Positions 38,848 through 50,936 of a DNA stretch of 64,000 nt are shown in pieces. Source of the stretch: Didymodactylos carnosus (Eukaryota; Rotifera; Eurotatoria; Philodinida; Philodinidae); the NCBI GenBank assembly GCA_905250885.1, contig CAJNOQ010000048.1:1-64000 (forward strand), in the 5' to 3' direction. The position numbers and the translations under genes were made by a program. Each line of letters starts with the position of its first letter. Position 1 is the first letter of the stretch. The notes beneath the pieces are model-generated. The model did no database searches. It was not told where the DNA came from and saw only the letters and a program-made list of their open reading frames with translations.

Positions 38848-39186
38848 CAAGTGATTTACTTGAAAAACTTCAGCCACGTACTTGTTCTATTTGTTTGTCT
38901 ACAGCTATAATCTACTTTTGTAGAGCAGACGCATGCATAAATACTAAGTTTGTTCAACTCAGTAGAAATATCAAAATTTATTTTCTAAGTTTATACTGAT
39001 TGATGTTGTGATGTTTCTATACAACTGGTGAATACAAAAGAAAAGAGTGATTGACTTATCCATGTACTTGAGTGAAACGAATCAAGTGACAATACTTAGT
39101 GAGTACTTAGATAACAAATTGAGAATTAAAACACTTGCAAGTTCTTGTTCAAGTACTTACTACGTACTCGACAAGTAATCAAGTAC
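38848..39186 (+). repeat. 339-bp repeat, copy 1
   Basis: Identical to the reverse complement of 51270-51608 except for one base (38938 region: CATAAATACT against CATGAATACT). One half is rich in CAAGTACTTG-like self-complementary words. Both copies end at such words. No coding frame. Confidence 0.9.
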
Positions 39187-39365
39187 TTGCATCAAGTACA
39201 TCCACTAGGACGTCCAAACTTTCATCTGAAACAGATAAAAAGTGAACAAGCTATTACTGATGCTAAATAATGTTACTGTATCGCAACTGTGCTATTGTAA
39301 GTACATACAAAACAAAATACATCTAAAATGAATGAAATAAATGATGAAATCGACCTAAAAAAAAG

Positions 39366-39462
39366 TTTTACTTGGAATATATTCTAAGTAAAACATCGCG
39401 TCACATGAAAAGAAGAGAAAGACAGATTTGAGAATATATTCTCAAATCTGTCTTTCTCTTCT
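39366..39462. repeat. Two adjacent perfect or near-perfect palindromes
   Basis: 39411-39462 is a perfect 52-base palindrome with 26-base halves (AGAAGAGAAAGACAGATTTG and so on) and no loop. Just before it, 39366-39393 is a 28-base palindrome with one mismatch (TTTTACTTGGAATA and its complement). They share TATATTC/GAATATA at the centre. Confidence 0.85.
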
Positions 39463-41342
39463 GGTATATAGCAAATATAATAAACACCGTCATAATAATC
39501 CAAAAGAAAAAGTGATTCCAGTCAGTTTATCGAGGGTGTCTTTGACACTCACGGGAGCCCATCGCGCTGCTTTGGAACGGTGGGAGACGTCCCTGGGCTG
39601 CCGATAGTCATCTGTTTACACTGTAAACTTTACAGGGCTTTAAATCTTTCTGACTAACGAAAAGGATCACAATTTGTGCAATGCACGTACTTTTTTGATC
39701 TTCACCCGACACTGACAGGTAAAGGTATAATAAACTAAAAAAGACTAAACGAGTTTATCGAGTCTTTCGCCTCAAGTCCAAGTTCGAACCCAAGTCAAAA
39801 ATATGACTCGTACCTGCCCATCTCCCTTTCAGAGAATGTACACATATTACTTTTCCTATCTCTCTTAACATGTCTTTTAGTTGCACACAAATATATGAAA
39901 GTGTCTGTCTAGTGTGTCGGTGTGTGACTTGAATATAATTACAGATCTAAATGATAAGTTAGAGGTGACTGTACATCTTAGTAGTAACTAGTGTCTCGCA
40001 ACTAATTGCTGGATTAATGATGTCTAATTGAGTCATTACACCCCAAAATACAATAACCAAGAGGTAATAATCCAAGACATACAGACGCCTAATTGACATC
40101 TATGTACTAATCCTCTATGTCTGTCAGTTCGGTACGCTTTTATGGTATACGGTGCCGCATTCAACGTGAAACTCAGAAAATGGATAGGTGGCAGCACGAT
40201 CAACAGAGAGCACGACAATCAATGTGAATGATATAAAGAGCGCCACAGACAATGTGGGCTTTCATGAATTTTCTAGAAAATTTTGGAAGTCTGTGTAGGG
40301 AAGGAAGTAGTCAACCAAATTATTTGCATTACAAAGTACTTTAAGTGTCTAACTTATCATTTTCAGTAAATTATTATACTTTGCTACCTTATTATTCACA
40401 ATCGAACAAAGTCTACTTTGGTATTTTGAGTTCAAAATGGTCAATACAATGTATTACTGAAAACTTGAAATACTTAAAAGTCATCCCGTGCAGTTTTGCC
40501 CGAGACCTGCTAGTTTAACATATAAAAATAATTAAAAATGCATCTCGAATAACTAAATTATGCCAATACATTTTTTAATCATCACGACACCTTATCAGGC
40601 ATTTTTTATTCGCACTATATGTCTGACGCAGAAGTTTCATCTAACACCGCGCATCCATCGTTTTATAACTCTAGGAAAACAACACGTCTCATGAAACCAA
40701 AACAGTTTCTGTTCAACTATCGAAAATGGCAAAAAGAATTGTAAGCACTTTGTTGGGCAGTTATCGATTCTTTTTTCATCAAAAATGGTTTGGCAAACGT
40801 GCTGGAATAATTTCAATTCAAATCTTGCTTTCCTTCTTTCTTTTAAATCTAAGCTTATAAAAAATTTTCGCTGTCCAAAAGAAATTTTTACTTGATCGAT
40901 GAACTGGATTTTAATGCTCCATTTACTTTGAAACAGTACCCCTTGTCATATTTTCTATGTGAGTTGTTTCATCAAAACGCGAAACTAAAAAAATGCGCTC
41001 TAACCCGTTTTAACCCAAAACGTGCTGAAATGATTGCCGAATTTCTCAATTCTACGTTTTAGCACCTATATGAAAAAACGCATGACGCAATGATATCTTT
41101 TAAGTGCCTTTCAATGCCTTTAAATTTAATTCTCAATACTCTTAACGGAGCATTATAATGACACTTTCAAAACAGTCTTCCACATTCGAAAAAGTTAAAC
41201 GTAACTAAGAAAGTAACTATGGTTTGAAAATAATATATTATTTATTGATCATATCTATTTATTAGTGTGTATACCGTCGTCAGTTATTCTCTCTTTATAT
41301 ATCTGTTTTATCTATGAGTGGTATTTGCCTGTCTTCATCTAG

Positions 41343-42551
41343 TTACCAACAGCAATTGATTCGAAAATAGCTAAAAAATTGACTTGTGTGACTTGTTCTC
41401 AATTCACGAATTCGTGCCTATGTCAGCATGGTGGCAGCGGTAGTATAGACTTAAATAATCATTTAGTCATATTTGATTCATGCGATAACTTTTCAAGCGA
41501 AAAAAATTCATTTAATTATGGATCGATTTCATTGCCATCATCGACTTTCTCGTCATCATTAAAAGAACCTCAATATTTCTTTCTTGTTCGACATGGTATC
41601 TATCTGACAACATGTTCCGAAGACGATGGACTAATTGAGCTGGGTCGCCAACAGTCATTTTATTGTGCTGATTTAATCAATAGTTTAGCTAAAACTATTG
41701 AAACGAAGAATGGTGATCAAAATCAACGTCTATCATTCACATATGTAGAACACTCAGGATATAAACGAAGCTATGAGACTGGCTTAATTACCGGACGCCG
41801 TCTAAATGAATTACAACGGTTAACTGAATCATTTGAAAATTGTTATAGTCGTGTTGCATGCTGGAGTGAGGTAAGCGTACTAAACAGTTTTTTTCCTCTA
41901 TCTTTTTTTCTATCTTAGGTACGTTCAATTAGTCGAATCAAACGACGATGGTACAAAATAAAACGTTTATTTTTTTCATCAACAAATAGCGATAAACCGC
42001 CGAAACATCATATCGTTTTTTCCCATGGAAATCTGATTAGTGGTATTGTCACTTATCTAATGTCTGGTGGACGATGGGATAGGTTAAGATTTGGTAATTT
42101 AGCTCCCCACTGTAGTGTGACTATTCTATCTTATACAAATGGTGATTTGCTACCAATAATTGTCCTGGCACCATTTCAAGTGTCAACCATTATTCCAATT
42201 ACAATTAATAATGTGAATCCGCGAAAAATGTGTTTACAAGAATTGCCTATTAACGATGATATCAATGATCAAGTATGGAGTACAATAATCAATACAATTA
42301 TTCCAAAACGTGTTGTCGGTTTGAATATGATTCATGTTGATTTGATATCAAAATTTATTCCAGGAACAGAAGAAGAAGAGGAAAAAATGAAAGTGATTAT
42401 CAAACAATTTCATACGCAAATAGTAACACAAACAAATAATAGATCCTCAGGAAAAAGAGCTTTGGCATCGAATTTTGAAGAGGAAAAAGGCGAAGAAGAC
42501 AGAAGCGAAAGTGGCTATAATAACAGTAAGAAAACAATTCAACATTATTAA
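41343..42551 (+). CDS. PGAM5-like histidine phosphatase, 5' end incomplete
   Basis: Two exons, 41343-41870 and 41919-42551, encode 387 residues in frame. The phosphohistidine motif LVRHG is near residue 80 and the second catalytic histidine is in VFSHGNLISGIVTYLM. Between them are ELGRQQ and KRSYETG, the family's helix after the first motif and the R..ET block. The arrangement most resembles PGAM5, a Ser/Thr/His phosphatase of the mitochondrial surface, more than metabolic phosphoglycerate mutase. A Glu-rich C-terminal tail is extra. No ATG lies in frame before the motif, so the first exon sits upstream of an acceptor at 41341-41342 and was not found. An ATG at 41313 is in the wrong frame unless an intron of only about 30 bases is accepted. 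Subcellular location therefore cannot be read. Confidence 0.75.
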
Positions 42552-43545
42552 AGACTCACTAACAATCACAAAAACGGTCGAAAACATTCATATTAATTTT
42601 ATACACATCTCCGACTTTAGAAGCAATCACTTTGTATAAGTTTCCATCTCAGTTGATGTATCTGTAAACGAAAATAATTCAATCTCGGTTAATTATAATT
42701 AACTCGTCTAATTCAATCTAGAAGTAAAATAAATCTTCTTGAAATCAAGTATAGAATAGGAACAACGCATAATAGAGTCGAAGTTCAAGCATCTTGATGA
42801 ATGACAAAACAATTAAAATTTAATTATTTAAAGGAAAGTCGTTGACAATGAAAAACCACAAACGCGTCTCATCATAGTGCATGATTTCAAACTTTTTCAT
42901 CCGCTAACCTAAGAAAACCGATTTGACTGGAACTTCATCTCACATCAATAAAAATTGCCAACAAGTACTGGTGGATGACCTCATTCAATCACGATTTTCT
43001 CTTGCCGTCATATTGTCAGTAACTGACGGAGTATTTCCGAATAAGAAGCCAAGTTTAACATCTCCACTACAATCACAATCGCAGCATACGAGATAAATCA
43101 AAAGTTTAATTCTCAGGCTCTGTTCTTTGTAGAAAACTTATGAAGATCACATTACGATCGTCCAACGGGTAAAGGAACTAGTTTAGTTAAAAATGCTTTC
43201 AGCTTCAAGTTTAAATAGTCTCAGTGCTAAAAGTGACTCTAGATACTGACTAGTCTTTGGTTTGTCCGTGTGCTACTTGACAACTAGTCAGTTTCCGAAC
43301 AAAAATTGAATTGACTAGTCAACAGTGAACTAGCCCGCCACCACCTCCTTTTTTCCAGAGACGATACTCAAAACTTTTGGGGCTACAGATAAAGTCACTG
43401 AAAAATTTTCGTCTGCTTTGGCAACGTGTCCGAATTGATAGAACCAATTTTTGTTTAATGTAAAAATCGTTTAATCACTTAGCAAGATTTTCTTTCATTT
43501 GATTCTCTAGTGTAACTTCTTGATCCAAGAAAAAAACCAAGAAAC

Positions 43546-44489
43546 TATTATACATTTCTGAAAATAAGATGAGTGAACAAAACGCTTATAACTCCGGAAC
43601 CAAAAGACCTGGAGAACTGCGGTTTTCGCATTGGAAAGAGCCGCTCGTGGGACGTTGATCCATGTAAAAAGTAAATTTTTCCGAAGAGGTTTTCCTGATA
43701 GACCTCATCCGGTAAAACCCGTAGTACCTCAAAATTAGTCGACAAAAAGAATTTCTTTTTTCAAGCGGGTTATAGATTATTGGCTATTCTGATTCCGAAT
43801 ATCACCATGCCAGCTACCCTTAGATTTTCCGAGAACAGTTTTATGGAAAACCAGTTTTTCGGAAACTCTAAAAAATAACTAAAACCTTTTCTTAATGAGT
43901 TAGGATTGCAGCCCATAAATTTCTGATTAAAATGAGATATCTCCTAGCTCTACATGACCTTTCTTTGCAAAGTTATCGGATTTACAAAAATTAGTTTTTT
44001 CCTTATTTCTGTAGCTTTGAGCCGCCAACGAACATTTAGGGCTTTTCGTGTAAATTCTATAACTTTGCAAAGAAATATCGTTTAGAGCTGGGACATATCT
44101 CATTTTAATCAGAAATTTATGAGCTACAATCCTAACTCATTAAGAAAAGCTTTTGGTTATTTTTTAGAGTTTCCGAAAAACTGGTTTTCCATAAAATCGC
44201 TCTCGGAAAACTTAAGGGTAGCTGGCATGGTGATATTCGGAATCAGAATAGCCAATAATCTATAACCCGCTTGAAAAAAGAAATTCTTTTTGTCGACTAA
44301 TTTTGAGGTACTACGGGTTTTACCGGATGAGGTCTACCAAGAAAACCTCTTCGGAAAAATTTACTTTTTACATGGATCAACGTCCCACGAGCGGCTCTTT
44401 CCAATGCGAAAACCGCAGTTCTCCAGGTCTTTTGGTTCCGGAGTTATAAGCATTTTGTTCACTCATCTTATTTTCAGAAATGTATAATA
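43546..44489. repeat. 944-bp foldback with about 450-bp near-identical arms
   Basis: Both ends begin TATTATACATTTCTGAAAA, and the arms run inward almost without difference to about 43988 and 44047, leaving a loop of roughly 60 bases. The same 65-codon frame occurs on opposite strands of the two arms, which is a consequence of the symmetry. Arm identity is high, suggesting a recent origin or ongoing homogenisation. No transposase. The longest hairpin in the window. Confidence 0.88.
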
Positions 44490-44499
44490 AGATACTTTA

Positions 44500-44875
44500 T
44501 TAGGCAAGGAACGTTTCTTGCTTTCTTAACGCGAGATATTGGATCAGGAAACTCAAGAAAATACTTGTTACATTTCTTGTCTCAAAAAGAAAACAAGAAG
44601 TATCTTTCTTGAGTGAGATAGTATTATTCTGGTGCTTTCTGTACTTCTTGGACAAAAAAGAAAATTTCTTACCTTATTTTTTGGATCAAAAAATCTCATT
44701 CTATACGTTTTGGAACAAGTTCCTGATGATAGTTCTTGCATCCAGGAAAGGATAAGTTCTTGGAGGCAAGAATATCCCAACATCTTGCTCTCTTGATATC
44801 AAGAACTTTCACTAGGGAGAAATTGATTTTTCTTGAGACAAGATCTTGTCTCCAAGAAATGAAAACAAATTCTCT
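44500..44875. repeat. CAAGAA/TTCTTG-rich block
   Basis: Next to the foldback, the words TTCTTG and CAAGAA recur many times on the plus strand, often paired as TTCTTGAGACAAGATCTTG-like palindromes. It looks like a degenerate tandem array able to fold in many ways. Open frames here come from the repeat. Confidence 0.55.
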
Positions 44876-46483
44876 ATGGAATTGTTTGTTCCATGACAAA
44901 GTGATAATATCCATAATAGTGATTGGATAAACCACTATTCTCTTTAACATCATGTAATTTCTATAATTTGCCAATTATTATTCAAATCCAATATATACGA
45001 CAATCATTCTTGATCTTTCATTAATATGCGAATCGTTCTAAATAATCATCAACCGTACGCACATGTCAGTGTTCATGTTTTCGATCAGCATCGCTAAATT
45101 CTGGTTTCAATACTTGAACATCAACGATAGTGATGTTTGTTAAATAGGTGCTATATTGAATTGAACGACCCATAGTTTATGGACAGATTCATGCAGTTTT
45201 CTGTTCTGCTGTCGACTTCAAAATATAAAGACATTTGAATATACTCTGAATAGCTTTTGACTGGAAAGAGATGAAGGTCCGCCGTTTTCGTCATTCGATA
45301 GCCACGACAGGACACCTTTTCATAAAAAGAGGAATTCAAAAATCATTCTCCTTTATAGTTAAATAGTCCAGACTATCCTGCTTGAAATGATAGTCAAGCG
45401 AAGTTTTTATCTTTCATAGTTTAGTTTAGGGATGGTATCGCATTTTCTGCGCGTTCTAGGATTTGTATCTGTTGGCGCCGACTGAAACATAGGTGATCGA
45501 GCATCCTGAAATCCATCACAATGTTTGTTTTTTTAAAACAGCTGAAAAAGCTCTTCATTTCTCATTTCTACATCTAAAAGGTACTATCGTGATCACATCC
45601 CAAGAATGATGACTCTTTTAAAGAGAACAGTCTGAACTGTGTCTAACCGTAGAGAAGAACCGATATATTTATATTATATTATAAATTTATTGCATCTATA
45701 ACGCCAACTTTATAAACTATAAACATGTGTTGACCATGGCTACAGTAACTTAAACATCTAGATCACGTCTGAAAAAAGTGATTGATCAATTGATCAGGCT
45801 CTCTCGTTAGATATGATTACAATGTTATGTACAACATGGAAAATTGTTACATGATCCATTTTTACATTTTATATCATATGAATATATCTTAAATAAGCAT
45901 TGATGTTTCGATGATGATAATTCACTAATAACAGACGTAGTTCTGGACGTCTATTTGTTAAGGTAGTTCTATAGTTTAGTACCGAAATGCTACTGACTCT
46001 AATTCTTCTAAAATTTATTCTGTATATTTTACAGATCTTCATTTATGTTTATTAAAATAAAAGATGATATTTCTATCCATGCATGAGATTAATAACATTT
46101 ATTAGACAAAAAACTAAGATGTTAACAAATAACTAGGCATCTCTTTCAAGAAAAAAATCTAAAAATAGCATGGCATGATATATTTCCATATGAAATTACG
46201 TACAACAGTAGACAAACAACTGTACCTCATATGCAGATACTAAAAAGAGTGTCAATGACGTAAAAAATCAATCAAAAATCTCGGAAAAGACGAATAAGCA
46301 AAAAAATTAGCCAACATAACATGAGTAATACGAACTCGGAATGAATTAGACAAAGAATTCACGAATTATCATAAGACGACTGAAAGAGTACATAATTAAC
46401 TATTGCAAATATACTAAGCACAACAGCAAAAAAGCAGGTGATAAAGAAAGTGAAGCCCACATTTTTATTGCAAACGTACCGAT

Positions 46484-49400
46484 TCAATTAATATAATGTA
46501 CAATTTCTTCTGGGGCTTTTTTTCGTTTATGTTTCACTTGATATACTTGATTAGATTGGTGTGTACGCGGTTGTCTAACGGACGATGAATCATTATCTGG
46601 CATACTTCGATTTAATGCAGAACTCGTGTTTAAATATTTTTCCAATAAATTTTCGAAGTATTTTTGTAACGCTAAACCTACTTTTGCTATTGGAGAATCA
46701 GGCTAGAAATTTAAAAAGTTAATTTACAACTTTTTTATACCATACCGATTGATACTCACGAGGTTGAATGTGGCACAATTTTGAAATATAAGTTGAATAT
46801 CAGCAATAAATTCATGAATTGATGAATAAGACTTATAAATAGAGCAAAGTTTTTCTCTTATTGTTCGAAAATCCATCGGTCTTGTTATTATATGATAATA
46901 TTCAGGTATAGTTGATGGTACTGGTTCTTGGAATGGAGAACTTCCATCATGAATATACAACTGTAAAAGAATTTTTTCACATATTTGATGTTCATGAGGT
47001 GTGAGTTCATTGCCATTTTCATGCTTTCGTTTCAATGTTAACTGTTTCGTCTCATCAATATTTTCGGATGAGTCATTTGTCGATTGTTGCTCATCAGGTA
47101 CAATTTCTGTGCAAATACCACATTTAAATTCACCATTCGGTAAAACATCAAGTGGTGGCACATGACAGTCGATATGATATCTAAAAACAATCCAAATTTA
47201 TCTGAGAAAGAAAGGCTGGGCAAAAACTTAAACCAGTTCGTTAAGACTTCTAATTATCTAGAATTATAGTTTCAAGCCATAGACGAGGCCGAGAAACACT
47301 AGATTACTATCCTATGTCTGGAAAGAAAAAAGAATAGACTCCGATGTTTCTTGAATAACGTTTAACAGAAAAGTGGTAGAGGCTTGATGACTTCGTCCTA
47401 CCAAGAAGTCTTCGGAAGCCAAGACCTGAGCGCATCTTTTCATCATGAAAGTCATTTTGAAAATCTTCTTTCAGAGTGGGTTTTTCAGAGGATCTTTAGA
47501 ACATCCTCATGTTATTACTAAAAAACTTTTAATAAAATATCTTTTTGTTTGCATGGGTAGGTAGTCTAAAATGTCCTCTTCAAAATGGGAGTCAAACAAG
47601 ACCTTAATTTTAGCGGTTCGTTCGTGGTATCGGACTTCACTAGAGTCCCATCTGTGACTTGAAGTGATCTTGAGATCGCATGGAATATACGTAATCGATC
47701 ATGCTGAATCTCGTGACAATGTTTGTTTTTAGGAAAGAATCCCAAAATCTGGTGAAAACTGAGTTTTATAAAAAGTGGACTTTCCAGGTTATTTCCACTT
47801 AATATTAAAAAAATTATATATCACTCAAAAAACATCAGAACGAACTCAAAACTTCAGAATGTAGAGTATTTATGCTATTCTATATCATACTTAAGAGAAA
47901 TCTAGAAAAACAAGTTTACAAAACTCGATAGTTTTACGAAAGGATTTCTGACAAACGTTAGAATAAAAATGACTTTTTCGATGACATAATCACATTTACC
48001 AAATAAATTTAGCCGTACCCTGCAGTTTTAAGTTCATTCTAATGTTTTTTATGTGATATGTAAATTTGGGACTTCAGTGAAGTCCAATACCACGAACGAA
48101 CCGCTAAAAATTAAGATCTTATTTGACTCCCATTTTGAAGAGGACATTTTAGACTACCTACCCATGCAAACAAAAAGATATTTTATTAAAAGTTTTTTAG
48201 TAATAACATGAGGATGTTCTAAAGATCCTCTGAAAAACCCACTCTGAAGGAAGATTTTCAAAATGACTTTCATGATGAAAAGATGCACTCAGGTCTTGGC
48301 TTCCTCAAGATGAAGACATCAAGCCTCTACCACTTTTCTGTTAAACGTTATTCAAGAAACATCCGAGTCTATTCTTTCTTCTTTCCATATACAACACATA
48401 GTGAATGTTTCCTAGTACATTAATATTGTTCATTTGATAATTGTAGCTATTAGTCAATATCCACTGTTACAATACGTACACTCTCGGACAAATGTCACAG
48501 CAGAGAAGATCTCCACCTGTTCGACAGACTGCACAGAAATCTAAACAATACAAGTGAACATGTATTTATATATGTTAAAGAGTAGTAATATTAATCTTTA
48601 CCATCACTTGTATCTAGAACTTGTTGCTGCTGTTGTTGTTGTTCAGCAACTAGTGTATTTTGTTGCTCTACTTGTTCGATAAGAGATGATTTTTGATCCT
48701 AGAATTGACAATATTTTACTATAATGGAATAAAACATCGTATATCTGTTATGTACTTGTTGCCCATTTGTTGTTTGTTCTTGGCTCTGATGAAAGTCTAC
48801 GTATGTCTGAAAAAATATTAGAGTATTCTTCTAGCATCTGTCATTTCTAGTTCTAAACTAATATACCGTGGGATTACTACTTGTATTTTGATAATTCGTT
48901 TGAATCTTTGGCAATCTAGATAAAATAAACAGTTACCAGAAAAAAGATAATATACTACACAACGCTTTATAATTCCTTACTCGGACTGCATTCTATGTTG
49001 ATCATTTCTTCTGATAGCCATACGACTATTATCGACGTTTTCTGAATCGGATATCTGATTATGTTCATCCAATGTACTATCATTGTTTATCATTTTGTGT
49101 TCTGAAATAGCATAAATTTCTTTTTTAATCTAAGATGAGTGAATTATTAACTTTACCTTTATGGTTGGTTTGATTTAATATTTCTCGGCTATTTTTTATA
49201 ATTAAATCTGGTTTTTGTTGATGTGCTTTAGTGACTGGTTTTCCATTTACGAACAAAATACCTAATTTTGAGATTACTGGTCGAAATCGGTCTGGTTCGA
49301 ATTGAAATGATAACTGAAATTGATTTGAAGACTTTGACCATCTATAACTATCATTCAGTATATCATTAAGACGATTGGATATCGAACGTATTGAAGATAA

Positions 49401-50936
49401 TAAGGCAATTTTATTGCCTAAAATTACTCAACATATCGAACTATGTCAGTGATATGTAGTGAAAACTCAGTAAGTTATTTACCTGTATTCACTGCTTCAT
49501 CTGTAAATTCAAGCGAATGATCAACATTTTGAATAAATTGATCAAGACGATTTTGTCTGAAACAAAACTAGATATTCACTATATAGGTACTTGGATCACT
49601 CAGTATACTTTGCGTAACTGTACCTTACTTTTCTGAACATTGAATTCGTGCCTTTTCGCATATAGCATTCATATCGTTAATCAACTCTTTACATACATTG
49701 CTCACTTCAGATATAATATGCATACCAAACACTTTAATATCATTAATTACCTTAAACAAAACAATAATATGATAATGAAATACGTATCTTAACTGTTTTT
49801 TCCATATACTTGCACTTCAGCAGTATCAATAACTTGACCACGTTGAGCCGTTGCAATCTGACATCTGTCTAACATTGTTCGACATTCTCTAACTTTACTC
49901 ATTAATGATCGTAAATTTTTACGTTGTGAATGAACGGCCGTATCAATAAACATATATCGATGATCTGTGTGTTGTTCTAGCTGACAATCATGGCAAATCA
50001 ATAAATTACAATCTTCACAATAGAAACGGATCAATTCTTGTTTATGAATCTAAAATGTCAAAAGATTTTTCTTAATATATTTTCATTATAAGAAAAAATA
50101 GAATACCGAACAATATATTAATTTATCATGTCGAGTTGCCTGATCAAAACCTTTCTGAATGACAATATGATCTTTTGTTAAACGAACACGCGAATGAGCA
50201 TTTTTACATTCTTCACAAAGCCAATCATGACAATTATTGCAGTACCTAGAGTAAAACAGAAGTGCTAAGATTATCAGAAGAAAGGTCAATAAACTAAAAC
50301 ATCTATACCAGTCACTAATATTTCCTTCTTCACAATTGTGACACGTCCGTTTTACACGAGGTACATCATTAATGGTTTGTTCAATTTGTGATTGTCCATT
50401 GTCGCTGTCTTCATCATTTGTTAAATATAAATTATCGCATATCATATCTGATCGATTTGTATAATGACAAATTGAACATTTGTATGTACTACCTAATAAA
50501 ATAAAAAAATAATCAAATCAACCGAACAGAATACAAAGAGTGATTTTTTTTAATGAGACAAATACTAACGTACTATTTTAGAAGACTAAGAATACGAGCA
50601 AGTTATTTATGACTCCTTACGAGCCATTGAGTGCAAAAACAAAATGCTTTGATACATACCAAGCGGTTCGCGCAGTGATGGTAAACAGTTTTCACAAACG
50701 GAATGTAAACATGCTAATAATTTTGGTGATCTATCACGGAGAGATTCTTGACAAAGAAAACATGTCTGTGGTCGAATAGTATTATCTGTATCTTTTATCT
50801 TATCATTTTCACCCTGTAACGGTGTTAAAGCTTCGCTCTTTTTGTTCATCGATGGTTCTTCAATAGAAAACGAACTATTCAACGTGGGTTCTATAGCGGT
50901 TACTTCCGACATCTGTGGATACGCATCAAGATTCAT
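46484..50936 (-). CDS. TIF1-type TRIM protein (TRIM24/28/33-like)
   Basis: A chromatin co-regulator and putative SUMO/ubiquitin E3 ligase. Fourteen exons: 50660-50936, 50309-50492, 50107-50245, 49810-50049, 49629-49750, 49483-49556, 49157-49417, 48981-49101, 48867-48915, 48756-48806, 48602-48698, 48480-48540, 46760-47180 and 46484-46702. They give 771 residues in one frame. Domains: RING (57-115; CFLCQES...CLHSVCENC...CSIC), B-box 1 (144-190; CHNC...CNNC...CEEC), B-box 2 (198-240; CSIH...CEDC...CHDC), coiled coil (240-360), a Q-rich linker, a C4HC3 PHD finger (538-585; CAVCRTGGDLLCCDIC) and a bromodomain (615-725; PMDFRTI, NCATFN). This full set defines TIF1 (Drosophila Bonus). No clear PxVxL HP1 box was found. 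The PHD is split by an intron holding a 1.07-kb inverted-repeat element. The start is the first ATG, 1.9 kb head to head from SETDB. Confidence 0.93.
47320..48386. repeat. Inverted-repeat element in TIF1 PHD intron
   Basis: A 1067-bp unit whose ends are GGAAAGAAAAAAG and its near complement. Arms of about 331 and 319 bp (47320-47650, 48068-48386) match closely, with a small difference near TCGTCCTACCAAGAAG in the left arm. The 417-bp middle is A+T-rich without a transposase frame. The arms include AGTCTAAAATGTCCTCTTC and the reverse. A non-autonomous element that makes up most of the 1.3-kb intron. Confidence 0.82.

Larger units (their letters stand above)
37412..41342. other. Divergent intergenic region, RRM gene / PGAM5-like gene
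   Basis: About 3.9 kb with no convincing gene. It contains an inverted-repeat element, the first 339-bp inverted copy, two palindromes and a stretch near 39530-39830 with recurring GACTCG/CGAGTC and CAGGTA words. An upstream exon of the phosphatase gene should lie in the right part but was not identified. Confidence 0.5.
42552..46483. other. Convergent intergenic region, phosphatase / TIF1
   Basis: About 3.9 kb between two gene tails. It holds a block of ACTAGT/GACTAGTC words near 43195-43335, a large foldback and a CAAGAA/TTCTTG-rich block. At about 45020-45340 the minus strand has short coding-like frames that I could not identify. No intact gene. Confidence 0.5.

Noticed and set aside
41313-41372. 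ATG at 41313 as the phosphatase start
   Set aside because: It requires an intron of about 30 bases, shorter than any other intron here, so the first exon was left undefined.
43548-44487. Two identical 65-codon frames on opposite strands
   Set aside because: They are mirror images produced by the arms of the foldback element; no motif and no splice partners.
45020-45345. Coding-like minus-strand pieces (DVQVLKPEFSDADRKHEH; RTVDDYLERFAY)
   Set aside because: They look like a decayed gene tail but are broken by stops and I could not name a family; too weak to annotate.
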